NCBI RefSeq assembly: GCF_002095465.1
Contig: NZ_MLFP01000017.1
Location: forward strand, 46,420-110,419
Direction of reading: 5' to 3'
Origin: Pantoea rodasii
GTDB lineage: Bacteria > Pseudomonadota > Gammaproteobacteria > Enterobacterales > Enterobacteriaceae
Length of the DNA stretch: 64,000 nucleotides
Shown in pieces: positions 1-8,989 of this stretch. Made by a program: the position numbers and the translations under genes. The first letter of the stretch is position 1. Each line of letters begins with the position of its first letter. The notes under the pieces are model-generated. The model saw nothing but the letters and a program-made list of their open reading frames with translations, had not been told where the DNA came from and made no database searches.

Positions 1-16
1 CCAGGAGCCAAATATT

Positions 17-754
17 ATGAGCCAATCCGCGATTACGCTGAGCCGCATTTCAAAATCGTTTGGCCCGACGCAGGTGCTGAAAGAGATCAGTCTGGAAGTG
101 TCACCCGGCGAGGTGCTGGTGTTGATTGGTGCGTCTGGTTCGGGAAAAAGTACCGTGCTGCGCATTATGAGCGGATTAGAAACCGCCGATGGCGGTGAAA
201 TCTGGGTAAACAAAGTGCCGCTGCATGATCGTAAACGCAGCAGTGAAATTTGTGGTCATGTCGGCATGGTGTTCCAGCAGTTCAACCTGTTCCCGCATAA
301 AACCGCGCTGGGCAACGTCACGCTGGCGCTGATTAAGGCGCAAAAGCTGTCTGAAGCGGAAGCTAACAAACGCGGTATGGCAGCACTGACGCGTGTGGGT
401 CTCGCTGAACGTGCGCATTACTATCCCGCTCAGCTCTCTGGCGGCCAGCAGCAGCGCGTTGCCATTGCGCGTGCACTGGCGGTGGAGCCGAAAATCATGT
501 TCTTCGATGAAGCCACCTCTGCGCTCGATCCAGAACTGGTGGGTGAAGTGATGGAAGTGATGCGCAGTCTGGCTCGCGAAGGCATGACCATGGTGGTGGT
601 GACTCACGAAATGGGCTTTGCGCGTAAAACCGCCGACCGCGTGGTGTTTATGGATCAGGGCGTTATTGCAGAACAGGGCTCACCGGAGCAAATCTTCGTC
701 AATCCACAGAACCCGCGCACTCAGCAATTTTTAGCGCGCGTGCTAGAGCATTAA
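17..754 (+). CDS. Polar amino-acid ABC transporter ATP-binding protein
   Basis: This is the cytoplasmic ATPase subunit (245 aa) of a GlnQ/HisP-type amino-acid importer. Walker [10 protein letters not shown] is at residues 38-46, the ABC signature LSGGQQQR near residue 140, Walker B IMFFDEA near 165, and an H-loop THEMGFA follows. The length is normal for the family. The start is supported by CAGGAG ten bases upstream. The permease and binding-protein genes must lie to the left of the window. It is followed after 9 bp by a PLP enzyme gene with its own AAGGAG site, so the two probably share an operon and the imported substrate may be acted on by that enzyme (inference). The exact amino acid cannot be told from sequence. 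Confidence 0.93.
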   Translation: MSQSAITLSRISKSFGPTQVLKEISLEVSPGEVLVLIGASGSGKSTVLRIMSGLETADGGEIWVNKVPLHDRKRSSEICGHVGMVFQQFNLFPHKTALGNVTLALIKAQKLSEAEANKRGMAALTRVGLAERAHYYPAQLSGGQQQRVAIARALAVEPKIMFFDEATSALDPELVGEVMEVMRSLAREGMTMVVVTHEMGFARKTADRVVFMDQGVIAEQGSPEQIFVNPQNPRTQQFLARVLEH

Positions 755-763
755 GGAGTAAGT

Positions 764-2035
764 ATGTCGATTCGCTTTCCACTGCAGGCAGACGGTTTAC
801 TGGATGCGCCGCAATCTGCACCGCGTTTCAAGTCGGTTGCGGGTACCGGGAATACGCCCCTCGCTCAGGGCACCGCCGTGTTCAGCAGTGACGAGGTGTT
901 TTCGCCGCTGATGATCATGAAGCAGTCGGCGCTGGAGAATAATCTGCGCCAGCTGGCTGCGTTTTGCCGCGAGAACGGTGTGCTGCTTGCGGCGCACGGT
1001 AAAACCTCGATGTCACCGGCGGTTCTGCGGCGCGCCATCACTGATGGCGGTGCGTGGGGGCTGGGCGCTGCCACCCCGGCACACGTGCGCGCGCTACGGC
1101 AGTTTGGTATCCGCAATGTGTTCCTGGCCAATGAACTGGTCGATCCGGCGGGCATTCGCTGGATTGGGCAATGGCAGCAGCAGCACCCGGATCACGGTTT
1201 CCTGTGCTACGTCGATTCACTGCAAGGCGTCAAATTGCTGGAACAGCATCTCGGCGATACGCAGATTTCCGTGCTGCTGGAAATGTCAGTGAGTGGCGGC
1301 CGTACCGGATGCCGTTCATTGCCGCAAGCGCTGGATATTGCGCATGCCGTCCATGCCAGCCCAGCACTAAAGCTGGTGGGCGTGGCCGGTTATGAGGGCG
1401 CGCTCGGCGCGGGTCGTGACGAGGCTGGGATTCAGCGCGTTAAGGATTACTGCCAGATGATGATTGATACCGCTGCTTTGCTGGCAGAGAAACAGCTGTT
1501 CAGCGACGATCACATTATCCTGAGCGCTGGCGGCGGTGCCTGGTTTGACGTGGTGACGGCATGTTTCACCGCCGCTAACCTGCCGCTGCCGATGACGCCG
1601 TTGATTCGCTCCGGTGCCTACATGGCGCATGACAGCGGCTTGTATGCACGCATCGCCCCGTTCGCGCAGCCCGGCGCCTGCCACCATTTTGATGCGGCGC
1701 TAGAGATTTGGGGCCGGGTGTTGTCACGTCCTGAACCGGGGCTGGCATTCGTGGATTTTGGCCGACGCGATGTGCCGTTCGATCAGGATCTACCGAATCC
1801 GTTGTGGATCCGCAATGCAGACGGCAGCGAGCCTCGCGCGGCAACGCATCTGCGCATCAGCGACGTTAACGATCAGCATGCGTACCTGCTACTGCCTGAA
1901 GATGAACCGCTGCAACCGGGTGATTGGGTGGGATGCGGCATTTCTCATCCTTGTACCGCCTTCGATAAATGGCGTTATTTGCCGCTGGTGGATGACGATT
2001 ATTGCGTCACAGATTCACTGGAAACAGCATTCTGA
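764..2035 (+). CDS. PLP-dependent D-amino-acid enzyme (D-threonine aldolase / D-serine deaminase-like)
   Basis: This 423-aa protein has the alanine-racemase-type TIM-barrel N-terminus and the D-serine dehydratase-like C-terminal beta domain. The likely PLP lysine is K80 in the HGKTSMSP motif. A C-terminal CGISHPCTAFDKW segment matches the His/Cys metal-binding region of eukaryotic-type D-serine dehydratases (DSD1) and low-specificity D-threonine aldolases. It follows an amino-acid ABC ATPase gene by 9 bp with AAGGAG before the ATG, so it probably deaminates or cleaves the imported D-amino acid. Homologues are often annotated simply as amino acid deaminase. The substrate is not defined by the sequence. 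Confidence 0.85.
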   Translation: MSIRFPLQADGLLDAPQSAPRFKSVAGTGNTPLAQGTAVFSSDEVFSPLMIMKQSALENNLRQLAAFCRENGVLLAAHGKTSMSPAVLRRAITDGGAWGLGAATPAHVRALRQFGIRNVFLANELVDPAGIRWIGQWQQQHPDHGFLCYVDSLQGVKLLEQHLGDTQISVLLEMSVSGGRTGCRSLPQALDIAHAVHASPALKLVGVAGYEGALGAGRDEAGIQRVKDYCQMMIDTAALLAEKQLFSDDHIILSAGGGAWFDVVTACFTAANLPLPMTPLIRSGAYMAHDSGLYARIAPFAQPGACHHFDAALEIWGRVLSRPEPGLAFVDFGRRDVPFDQDLPNPLWIRNADGSEPRAATHLRISDVNDQHAYLLLPEDEPLQPGDWVGCGISHPCTAFDKWRYLPLVDDDYCVTDSLETAF

Positions 2036-2039
2036 CCAC

Positions 2040-2065
2040 AAAAAAGGCTGCCAATTCTGGCAGCC
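2040..2065 (-). terminator. Intrinsic terminator of the racemase/FUSC operon
   Basis: A perfect 7-bp stem (GGCTGCC/GGCAGCC, loop of 6) lies at 2046-2065. On the minus strand it is followed by six T residues (2045-2040). It lies 90 bp beyond the minus-strand racemase stop. It also sits just after the plus-strand PLP enzyme stop, but there is no T-tract in that direction. Confidence 0.75.
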
Positions 2066-2155
2066 TGTTCTGGCACATCCCTGTACGACCATGTGGGGTC
2101 AGACGCTGTGCCTTCAATGAACAGATAATAACATAAATTATAATTAGCAGGCTAG

Positions 2156-2852
2156 TTAATTTATCGCCAAAGCCAAATTTACCGCGTCTTCTGCATGGAT
2201 CAGCGTGGTATCAAACAGCGGCACGCTGGCATCTTCCGCATTCACCAACAGGGTGATTTCGGTACATCCCAGAATAATCGCCTCTGCTCCCTGGGCCACC
2301 AGCTCTGCAATGATTTCGCGATAGCGAGCCCGCGATGCCTCACGAATAACGCCGAGGCACAGTTCCTGATAAATGATATCGTGCACGGTTTTTCGCCCTG
2401 ACGCATCCGGCACCAACACCTCAATGCCGGATTGCGCCAGACGTCCTTTATAGAATTCCTGCTCCATAGTGAACGCCGTAGCCAGCAGGCCCACTTTTTT
2501 TCACGCCCGCTTGTTGGATGCGTTGCGCGGTGGCATCCGCAATATGCAGCAGGGGGATATCGACGGCATCGGTAATCTGATGCGCGACTTTGTGCATGGT
2601 GTTAGTGCACAGCACAATAAAGTCTGCCCCGCCCTGCTCCAGACTGCGTGCGGCTTGTGCCAGAATCTCGCCCGCCTGCTGCCACTCACCGGCCACCTGC
2701 AGTTTCTCGATTTCCTGAAAATCCACGCTGTACATCAGGCTGCGCGCGGAGTGCAATCCGCCCAACTGCTGCTTCACCTGTTGATTGATAATACGGTAGT
2801 ACAGCGCCGTCGATTCCCAACTCATTCCACCGATCAAGCCAATCATTTTCAT
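2156..2852 (-). pseudogene. Aspartate/glutamate racemase family protein, frameshifted in a homopolymer
   Basis: The protein would be about 231 aa, the usual size for Asp/Glu racemases. The N-terminal half (start 2852, MKMIGLIGGMSWEST) carries the first catalytic Cys in LCTNTMHK. The C-terminal half (read to 2156) carries the second in LGCTEI. The two halves are in different frames and join at a run of seven A on the coding strand (2495-2501 as T on plus). With six A the reading frame continues as GVKKVGLLATAFTMEQ, the normal family sequence. The gene is therefore probably intact in the organism and miscalled here. It lies 16 bp after the FUSC pair and probably shares its transcript. It would interconvert an acidic or related amino acid in the cytoplasm. 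Confidence 0.85.
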
Positions 2853-2868
2853 CTGCGATTATCCTTTA

Positions 2869-3918
2869 TCAAGCCTGTTCAGCACTGTACGGGATTTCCG
2901 GCCAACGCGCTGAAGGAAACAACGATAAGCGGATGTTGAACAAATGGAACATCGGCGCAAACAGCGCCTGCTCCTGCTGCGTGCGCGCCTCTAATCTCAG
3001 TAACAGGCGATTAAGCTCGAGGAGCAACGCCGGATGCGGCTGAGTTTGCAGAGATTTAAGTCTTTGCTTGAGGAACACGCTTAGTTCATGAAACATCGCC
3101 GCACTCTCAATGCCGTTAGCGGTGAGCAACGCTTTATGCCGCGTGTAGTAGTCGTAGCAGTTGGCACCCAGCCACGCTTCGGCTATCAGATTGCCGCCGG
3201 AAACCAGGTCTGGTGAAGGATCGACGCGCTTACGCGGCAGGATGATGTTAACTCTGTCGAGCGTGCGCGCCACGAACTGTTGGCGTGCCGTCATCGTTAC
3301 CGTATTGAGGCGCAGCGCAGCGATAAACTGCAGCAGATCGCGGATCCCTTTGCGCACCGCACGCTTCGCAGTCCAGGACGGACGCTTGTTGCGGATCAGC
3401 AACGTCAGCACCAGAGCGATGACAATCCCCACCAGCGTCGAGATCATGGCGTTCACTATAAGAAGAAGATCTGGTTTGAAATGGTGACTCATGCCAATCA
3501 GACCCGGAATTTGCGTCGCGACAATCAAGCCAATCAGGTTGGTGGCGGGATTTGCAATCACCAAACCTAGCGCGAATAAGCCAGGCGCAAGACAAATAAT
3601 CATCGCCTCGAATGTGACCGCCTGCGGTATCAGCACCGTGACGTAGAGCAGGCTGATTACCATCGAGATCAGCACGCCTTTGAGGAACAGTTTCATCGGC
3701 GCAATCGGGCTGTCGAGTCCGGCAAAGAATGAGCAGAGCACCGCCGCCATCATCGGGGCCGTCGAGCCATCCTTCCAGCCGCTGCCTATCCAGAACAGGC
3801 AAGTGGCAAACGTCGCGAAGAACGCAGTGAAACACGAGAGCAGCAGCAAACCTTTATCCACGTGTTTGTGAGCGCGCACGGTTTTCCCCGGCTTCACAGT
3901 AGGTGTCCACTCACTCAC
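2869..3918 (-). CDS. FUSC family aromatic-acid exporter, C-terminal half
   Basis: This 349-aa reading frame begins with GTG and overlaps the stop of the preceding frame by four bases (GTGA). It holds the second membrane domain of an FUSC/AaeB-type pump: five or six hydrophobic helices after a short cytoplasmic N-terminus (CLFWIGSGWKDGS onward), then a soluble tail. Members such as E. coli AaeB (about 655 aa) are single chains with two such halves. Adding one base near 3945-3948 fuses both frames through a sequence reading LFALANAYHSVSERVSEWTP, giving a 690-aa protein that fits the family better. I therefore think this is one gene split by an indel, though a natural translationally coupled pair cannot be excluded. 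Confidence 0.8.
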   Translation of the reverse strand: MSEWTPTVKPGKTVRAHKHVDKGLLLLSCFTAFFATFATCLFWIGSGWKDGSTAPMMAAVLCSFFAGLDSPIAPMKLFLKGVLISMVISLLYVTVLIPQAVTFEAMIICLAPGLFALGLVIANPATNLIGLIVATQIPGLIGMSHHFKPDLLLIVNAMISTLVGIVIALVLTLLIRNKRPSWTAKRAVRKGIRDLLQFIAALRLNTVTMTARQQFVARTLDRVNIILPRKRVDPSPDLVSGGNLIAEAWLGANCYDYYTRHKALLTANGIESAAMFHELSVFLKQRLKSLQTQPHPALLLELNRLLLRLEARTQQEQALFAPMFHLFNIRLSLFPSARWPEIPYSAEQA

Positions 3919-4922
3919 GCGTTCACTGACGCTGTGGTAGGCATTGGCAATGCGAACAAATTGAGCAGGCGCTCCAGCAAACCGATGAGCAAAATGCTCT
4001 CCTCACTGTTGAGGAGCCCTTCTTGCCAGGCCTGTTTTAACTGCGCTTGCGCGACGGTCAGGACATCGTGAACCTGAACCTGATCATCGCCATTCAGCCA
4101 TAACAAAAACTGCTGGAACGCCTCAGCAATGTATTCTGGAAAACGGACCTCCTGTTGCGCCAACAGGTTAAGGCGTGACTCAATCGCCGTGAGCGTCGGA
4201 ATCAGGTAGGAAAGATGTTGATACTGCACGCTAACCAGGCGCACTAAGCGCCGCGCCGCATCACCCTCATAGACGCAGTGCGTAATCAGGGTTTCCACGC
4301 TAAGCGGATAGTTAGCCATTTGGACCAGAATATCTTCGCGCTCGATCGATTTTTCAGCAGGCATCGCCGTGACCAGTTCGCTACACAGCTTGCGCGCGTT
4401 TTGATACCACTGGCTGACGCTTTGCTCCAGCAGGCTCCGCATCGAAACCGGCAAGATCAAACGGTGTACCAGGCTGCTACAAATGATTGCCACGGTGATC
4501 TCTTCGATACGCGAGATTACCGTGTAGGTGATAGCCGTCGGTGACGTCACGTCTGGAAAACCCATGATGGCCGCGCTGTAGCCCGCCAGCATAAACACAT
4601 AGCTTTTCGGCGTGCGGTCATGCAGTGACAGGTAAAGGCACACGGCAACCCACAGCGAAATACACAGGCTGAACAACATCGGTGATTCTACCGTGATGGG
4701 ATAAATCAGCAGTGTAAACAGCCCGCCCAACACGGTGCCGAAGAAGCGAAACACTGATTTCGACACGGTCGATCCCGAATAGAGCTGTGAGGCAACGTAC
4801 ACTGTAGTCAGTGACCAGGCCGGTTTATCGAGATTGAGTTCCAGAGCGATATAAAAAGCCAGAAAGGCGGCAAGACAAGTTTTGGCAGAAAACAACACTG
4901 CGCTTTGTGAAAACCACTTCAT
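3915..4922 (-). CDS. FUSC family aromatic-acid exporter, N-terminal half
   Basis: This is the first half of an inner-membrane FUSC family pump (likely substrates aromatic carboxylic acids or xenobiotics). About six transmembrane helices lie in the first 180 residues, including the CLYLSLHDRTPKSYVFMLAGYSAAIMGF segment type seen in AaeB/YccS, followed by a cytoplasmic helical domain. The frame is open from a TTG at 4949, but the first ATG at 4922 (MKWFSQSAVLF) is a better start. The frame terminates at 3915 inside what should be the inter-domain linker, and the next frame picks up the second half. See the following frame for the likely indel. It is divergent from the SsuA-like gene with about 250 bp between them. 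Confidence 0.8.
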   Translation of the reverse strand: MKWFSQSAVLFSAKTCLAAFLAFYIALELNLDKPAWSLTTVYVASQLYSGSTVSKSVFRFFGTVLGGLFTLLIYPITVESPMLFSLCISLWVAVCLYLSLHDRTPKSYVFMLAGYSAAIMGFPDVTSPTAITYTVISRIEEITVAIICSSLVHRLILPVSMRSLLEQSVSQWYQNARKLCSELVTAMPAEKSIEREDILVQMANYPLSVETLITHCVYEGDAARRLVRLVSVQYQHLSYLIPTLTAIESRLNLLAQQEVRFPEYIAEAFQQFLLWLNGDDQVQVHDVLTVAQAQLKQAWQEGLLNSEESILLIGLLERLLNLFALPMPTTASVNA

Positions 4923-5172
4923 AGAGCGAATGAAACCCGTAGCAGGCAACGTAAGTGCCTATCCTGACAGAAGCATATCGATATGACATTTTGATTTGTT
5001 ATACAAATTATTACCGTGCTAATTATCTGGGCATCTATGCAAATTGAAATGACACACTGATTACAGTAAATGATCGCGATCACAAAAATTAGGTTATAAG
5101 CGATCGAAATTAGTTATTTATTGGTTATATAAGCGCTTTGCTATGGTGAGAAAAAACCCTTAAGGACTCATC
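4923..5172. promoter_or_regulatory. Divergent promoter region between FUSC and the SsuA-like gene
   Basis: This AT-rich gap must hold both divergent promoters. I see two related TTATAAGCG-like segments (5094 and 5126 area) and one stray iteron-like 15-mer at 5056-5070. A GG-N10-GC spacing occurs at about 5121-5136, but its flanks match the sigma-54 consensus poorly. No start site can be assigned with confidence. Confidence 0.4.
5056..5070 (-). repeat. Stray replication iteron (14/15 match)
   Basis: ACTGATTACAGTAAA differs at one base from the minus-strand form of the iteron (ACTGATTACAGTGAA) that crowds the origin at 20.6-23.3 kb. It lies about 15 kb from the array, in the divergent promoter gap. 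It may titrate Rep or be a relic, or it may be chance. Confidence 0.45.
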
Positions 5173-6120
5173 ATGCAAACAAAAATTCCTGCTCTCAGCG
5201 CGTTAGCCCTGAGCTTTGGCCTGCTTTCTGCGCACGCTTTCGCTGCCAATCCAGAAACCGTGACCATTGGCTATCAGAAAGCCAACATTTTCGCGCTGTT
5301 GAAATACCGCGGCACGCTGGATGAAACCTTCAAGAAGGAAGGGATCAACATCCGATGGGTCGAATTCCCCGCAGGCCCGCAGATGCTGGAAGGGTTAAAC
5401 GTGGGCAGCATTGATTTGGCCGCCACCGGCGATGCACCGCCCGCCTTCGCACAGGCCGCCAAAGCGGACTTGATTTACCTCGGTCACTCCCCTGCTAACC
5501 CCAAAACTGAAGCGATCGTGGTACCTAAAGATTCATCGATTAAGAGTGTGGCAGATCTGAAAGGCAAGCGTGTGGGTCTGAACAAGGGATCTGACGTGAA
5601 CTACTTGCTGGTGAAAGCGCTGGAAGATGCGGGCCTGAATTATAAAGATGTGAAACCCGTTTACCTGCCGCCAGCGGATGCGCGAGCTGCCTTCCAGAAA
5701 GGCGCGATTGATGCGTGGGTGATTTGGGATCCGTTCCTTGCCGAAGTCGAAGCCAATGCTGATGCGCGTGAAATCCGCAACGCAGAAGGCCTGGTGCCGC
5801 ATTACACCTTCTATCTTGCCAGCCGTCCCTTCGCTGAGGGTCATCCCGACACCGCTAAGCAAGTCGTGGATGAATTGAGTAAGTTGAGCGAGTGGGCAAA
5901 TGCCAATCAGGGTGAGGCCGCCGCGATTTTGTCGAAATCGACTGGATTGGATAAAGCGATTTGGCAGACGACATTGAAACGCCTGCCGTATGGTGCCACG
6001 CGCATGACGCCAAAGGTGTTTGATGAACAGCAGGCGCTGGCGGATACCTTTACCCGCGTCGGGCTGCTGCCGGTGAAAGTGGATGTGCGCAGTGCGACCT
6101 GGTCGCTGGATAAGAAGTAA
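5173..6120 (+). CDS. ssuA: SsuA-like sulfonate ABC transporter periplasmic binding protein
   Basis: This 315-aa secreted protein begins with a Sec signal peptide (MQTKIPALSALALSFGLLSAHAFA, cut before ANPETV). It continues with a type-II binding-protein fold of the NitT/TauT/SsuA family, with GYQK, VEFPAGPQMLEGL, DAPPAFAQ, LKGKRVGLNKGSD and DAWVIWDPFL motifs. It would bind alkanesulfonates or similar sulfur compounds in the periplasm. No SsuB or SsuC gene is adjacent, so it must work with a transporter encoded elsewhere. Its closest relative in this window is the C-terminal domain of the sigma-54 activator at 15880-17841. AAGGA precedes the ATG. It converges on the SfnB-like gene across a shared terminator. 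Confidence 0.9.
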   Translation: MQTKIPALSALALSFGLLSAHAFAANPETVTIGYQKANIFALLKYRGTLDETFKKEGINIRWVEFPAGPQMLEGLNVGSIDLAATGDAPPAFAQAAKADLIYLGHSPANPKTEAIVVPKDSSIKSVADLKGKRVGLNKGSDVNYLLVKALEDAGLNYKDVKPVYLPPADARAAFQKGAIDAWVIWDPFLAEVEANADAREIRNAEGLVPHYTFYLASRPFAEGHPDTAKQVVDELSKLSEWANANQGEAAAILSKSTGLDKAIWQTTLKRLPYGATRMTPKVFDEQQALADTFTRVGLLPVKVDVRSATWSLDKK

Positions 6121-6128
6121 TGTCAATC

Positions 6129-6148
6129 GGGCGCTCCAGAGAGCGCCC
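6129..6148. terminator. Bidirectional terminator between SsuA-like and SfnB-like genes
   Basis: A perfect 8-bp GC-rich stem, GGGCGCTC-CAGA-GAGCGCCC, lies between two convergent stop codons. On the plus strand it is followed by TTATCATTGTTT, a weak T-tract. The position suits both directions. Confidence 0.75.
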
Positions 6149-6163
6149 TTATCATTGTTTCGT

Positions 6164-7378
6164 TTAACCTTCCCCGCGCCCAATCTGCCAAATCCCGGTC
6201 GGCGGCGTGCCGCTGACCTTCCAGCCACCAATATCGCGTGCTTTATAAATCACTGGATTGTGCGACGACACGGTACGGGCATTGCGCCAGTGGCGATCCA
6301 GCGCTTTGCTGATACGCGTATCCGATGCGCCAAGCGCGTTAAACAACTCAGTCGCGGCACGCGGCACCAGTTCGCTGGCAATCACCTGCGCCTGGCCCGC
6401 TTCAGCTTCTGCCAGCGCATTCACTGCCAGAAGTTGCGCTTCGTCGCTGCTTAAGTGCGCTTCATACGCTGATTGCAGTGAATGTGTTGCGCGGATCACC
6501 GTGGCTTCCACCGCAAACGCCAGGCTGGTAATTTCGCCAATCACCTGTAGCACTTGTGCATCCTGACGCGATGCATCGCCGTTGCCGTGGCTGTAAATAC
6601 GATGGCGCGCGGCCACCGCCCGTGCGCCATCTCGCGCCACCGCACGTCCAATACCTGCCAGCGTTGCTAACAGCACGTGTTGATAGAACGCGGTTTGATA
6701 ACGGAAACGCGTAGCAAAATCGAAAACGTGTTCCTGCTCGACGTGCGCGTTGTCGAACCGCGTGGTGCCGCTGCCGGTTAAGCGCTGTCCAAACCCATCC
6801 CAGTCGTCCTCACGCGTCACACCAGGTTGGTGAGTACTTACCAGAGCGATGACATCGCCCTGATTGTCGTTGCGCCGGGCATAAACATCGATCCAGTCGG
6901 CGTATAAAGTGCCGGTGCTGTAAAACTTCTCGCCGCTGAGCGTCCAGCCATTTGTGGCTGGCGTGACGCGAGTGATCACATCACCGAGCTTCACCGTGCC
7001 AATTTCCGTCCAGCCGCTGCCTACCAGCTCGCCATCGATAAAGCGGCGGAACCAGCGAGCACGCTCTGCGCTGTCTGGCTGGTTGAGGCGGTCTTCCACA
7101 AATGCGAAGTGCGCACGCAGCGCCTGCGGCAGGTTGGAATCAGCTTCCGCCAGTTCTGTCAGCAGTTGGAACAACTGCGGCAGCGATGCACCCCATCCGC
7201 CCTGCTCTTTTGGGATACGTACGGTGCCAAAGCCCGCTTCTTTTAACCAGGTTATCGCTTCATGGGGCAACGTGCGACTACGTTCGCGTTCCACTGCGCC
7301 TTCCGCAATGCGGTCAAACAGCGGGCGGAAGTGCGCGGCCAGCGCAGCATAATCGGTGCCTGTAGAAAGTTGGCTCAT
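6164..7378 (-). CDS. SfnB-like acyl-CoA-dehydrogenase-fold flavin monooxygenase (sulfur acquisition)
   Basis: This 404-aa cytoplasmic enzyme has the acyl-CoA dehydrogenase fold of the SfnB/DszC group, which use reduced flavin and oxygen on organosulfur substrates. Visible features are the N-terminal helical domain, GSGWTEIGTVKLGDV and GEKFYSTGTLYADW in the middle beta domain, and a C-terminal helical domain with LFNALGASDTRISKALDRHWRNARTVSSHNP, typical of the group. The start is ATG 7378 (MSQLST), preceded by AGGAG at five bases. A GTG at 7384 would overlap this site. It follows the MFS gene by two bases, so they are co-transcribed. Within the island it would oxidise a sulfone or sulfonate precursor (inference). 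No flavin reductase gene is visible nearby. Confidence 0.87.
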   Translation of the reverse strand: MSQLSTGTDYAALAAHFRPLFDRIAEGAVERERSRTLPHEAITWLKEAGFGTVRIPKEQGGWGASLPQLFQLLTELAEADSNLPQALRAHFAFVEDRLNQPDSAERARWFRRFIDGELVGSGWTEIGTVKLGDVITRVTPATNGWTLSGEKFYSTGTLYADWIDVYARRNDNQGDVIALVSTHQPGVTREDDWDGFGQRLTGSGTTRFDNAHVEQEHVFDFATRFRYQTAFYQHVLLATLAGIGRAVARDGARAVAARHRIYSHGNGDASRQDAQVLQVIGEITSLAFAVEATVIRATHSLQSAYEAHLSSDEAQLLAVNALAEAEAGQAQVIASELVPRAATELFNALGASDTRISKALDRHWRNARTVSSHNPVIYKARDIGGWKVSGTPPTGIWQIGRGEG

Positions 7379-7380
7379 AA

Positions 7381-8814
7381 TCACTCCTGATGAGAAAGAT
7401 CGTCGATGTCGTGGCGCGTCGGTTCATGGCGCACCGCAAGCAGGAAGAAGATCGGGATAATGGCAGCAAGCGACACCACCCAGAACATATTGGTGCCCAG
7501 CGCGGCCTGCAGAATCGGCAGAATAAACAGCGCTAATGCACTGCCCACACCGGAAAGCGCGCGGCTGAAACCAACGCCCGTTGCGCGAATAGAGGTTGGA
7601 TAAGACAGTGCCGGATAGACCATCAACTGCGCGCCCGGTCCGAAACCTTCTGCAAACAACCACAAGCCCAGCATCAGTATCGCAAACACAATCCCTGCGA
7701 TGGCTTCGGGATGACCAATCATCGCCAGGGCAATCAACGCAAAGAACTGCAAAGCAAAGCCGGCGATGGCAACGTGACGCGACGGATATTTCCACGCCAG
7801 ACGCATACCCAACAATCCACCGGTAAAGGCAAACAGCGCATTCAGGCCCAACGACGCGGAGATAGTTTCAAACACCCCGGCACCGAGGAACTGCGCGAGG
7901 ATCGAGGGCAGGAAGAAAGCGATCGCGGTGTATTCAAACGAGATACAGATGTTCATCACGCCTGCCACGATGGTGCGTTCACGCCAGGGTTTCTGGAACA
8001 ACACGCGGAAACTCACTTTCGGTGCCGCTTCTGCGGGAGGTGCTTCGGGTTCCGCCTCATGCGCATGAATGCCGTAAGAGTCTCGCAAAATACGCACTGC
8101 GGATTTCAGATCGCCCTGATTAGCCGCCCATAACGGCGATTCGTTCATGAACTTGCTGCGCACCGCGATGATCAACAATGCGGGAACGGCACCGAACAGC
8201 AGCGATGCGCGCCACAACCAATCGAGGTGATCTTTAGGCAATAGGAAGTAGAGACCGAAGATCAGCAGGAAGCACACCGTAGATGCGGCGTACCACATTG
8301 GGCACCATGCAGCGAGTCGCGCGGCTTTGTTGCCTTTGCCGGCGAATTTCGAAAACTCCGCCAGGTAAGACATTGCCACCGGCAAGTCGATGCCTACGCC
8401 AATCCCCATCAGGAAGCGCGCGCCTATCAACACCCAAACGTTGGGCGCTAATCCTGCTGCGATAGCGGATACCACGAAGAACAGCATGTCCGCCATAAAC
8501 ACTGAGTAGCGACCATATTTGTCGGTGAGCCAGCCCCCAATCAAATTGCCCACAATGGTGCCCACCATGATTGAGGAGGTTACCAGCCCGGTGATGAACG
8601 GTGAAATCTGGAACTCGCGTACCACATCGTCAATCCCGTAGGAGAGCGTGGTGAGATCGTAGGCATCAAGAAAGACGCCGCCGAGCGCGAGGAACACAAT
8701 CATGCGCGCATAATTGTTTTTGTCACTGCGGGTGTTGATCAGCCTTGCCACATCACTGACCGAACGTACCGGTTCAGACACCGGTAAGGTGTTTTCTAAA
8801 GGAACGGAACTCAT
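7381..8814 (-). CDS. MFS transporter (metabolite:H+ symporter type)
   Basis: This 477-aa inner-membrane carrier has twelve predicted helices and the MFS signature GGWLTDKYGRYSVF between helices 2 and 3. A conserved GVGIDLPVAMSYLAEF segment follows, as in the sugar/aromatic-acid porter group. A long cytoplasmic loop (HEAEPEAPPAEAAPKVSF) separates the two six-helix bundles. It is first in a two-gene unit with the SfnB-like enzyme (stop and next ATG two bases apart), so it probably imports the substrate of that enzyme or of the island. The substrate is unknown. Its upstream gap holds a TTATAAGCGCT segment like those upstream of the SsuA-like gene. Confidence 0.85.
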   Translation of the reverse strand: MSSVPLENTLPVSEPVRSVSDVARLINTRSDKNNYARMIVFLALGGVFLDAYDLTTLSYGIDDVVREFQISPFITGLVTSSIMVGTIVGNLIGGWLTDKYGRYSVFMADMLFFVVSAIAAGLAPNVWVLIGARFLMGIGVGIDLPVAMSYLAEFSKFAGKGNKAARLAAWCPMWYAASTVCFLLIFGLYFLLPKDHLDWLWRASLLFGAVPALLIIAVRSKFMNESPLWAANQGDLKSAVRILRDSYGIHAHEAEPEAPPAEAAPKVSFRVLFQKPWRERTIVAGVMNICISFEYTAIAFFLPSILAQFLGAGVFETISASLGLNALFAFTGGLLGMRLAWKYPSRHVAIAGFALQFFALIALAMIGHPEAIAGIVFAILMLGLWLFAEGFGPGAQLMVYPALSYPTSIRATGVGFSRALSGVGSALALFILPILQAALGTNMFWVVSLAAIIPIFFLLAVRHEPTRHDIDDLSHQE

Positions 8815-8942
8815 AACGCCTCATATTGTTTTTTATCGTGCAGGTGAGGATGTTATAAGCGCTAATCGCTCAGGACCAAAACAACAATTAGTGATATTAA
8901 ATTTTTATAAAACAATAACATAAATAAAAAGCAAACGCAGAA

Positions 8943-8969
8943 ACCCAGACGCGTTTTGCGCGTCCGGGT
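8943..8969 (-). terminator. Terminator-like hairpin after the MetQ-like gene
   Basis: ACCC and GACGCG pair with GCGTC and GGGT around a small TTTT-containing loop, 20 bp past the minus-strand stop at 8990. On the minus strand it is followed by a short, interrupted T-rich stretch. Confidence 0.5.
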
Positions 8970-8989
8970 GACCGGTTAAATCGTGGAAA

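Noticed and set aside
176..607. 143-aa open frame antisense to the first ABC ATPase gene
   Set aside because: It is a histidine-rich shadow of the real gene, without a start signal or family features.
5119..5137. Possible sigma-54 promoter upstream of the SsuA-like gene
   Set aside because: The GG-N10-GC spacing is present, but the -24 CAC and the -12 TTG are missing. It is too weak beside the strong ssuD promoter.
5533..6231. 232-aa open frame antisense to the SsuA-like gene
   Set aside because: It overlaps a clearly conserved gene and a terminator, and its composition is that of an antisense shadow.
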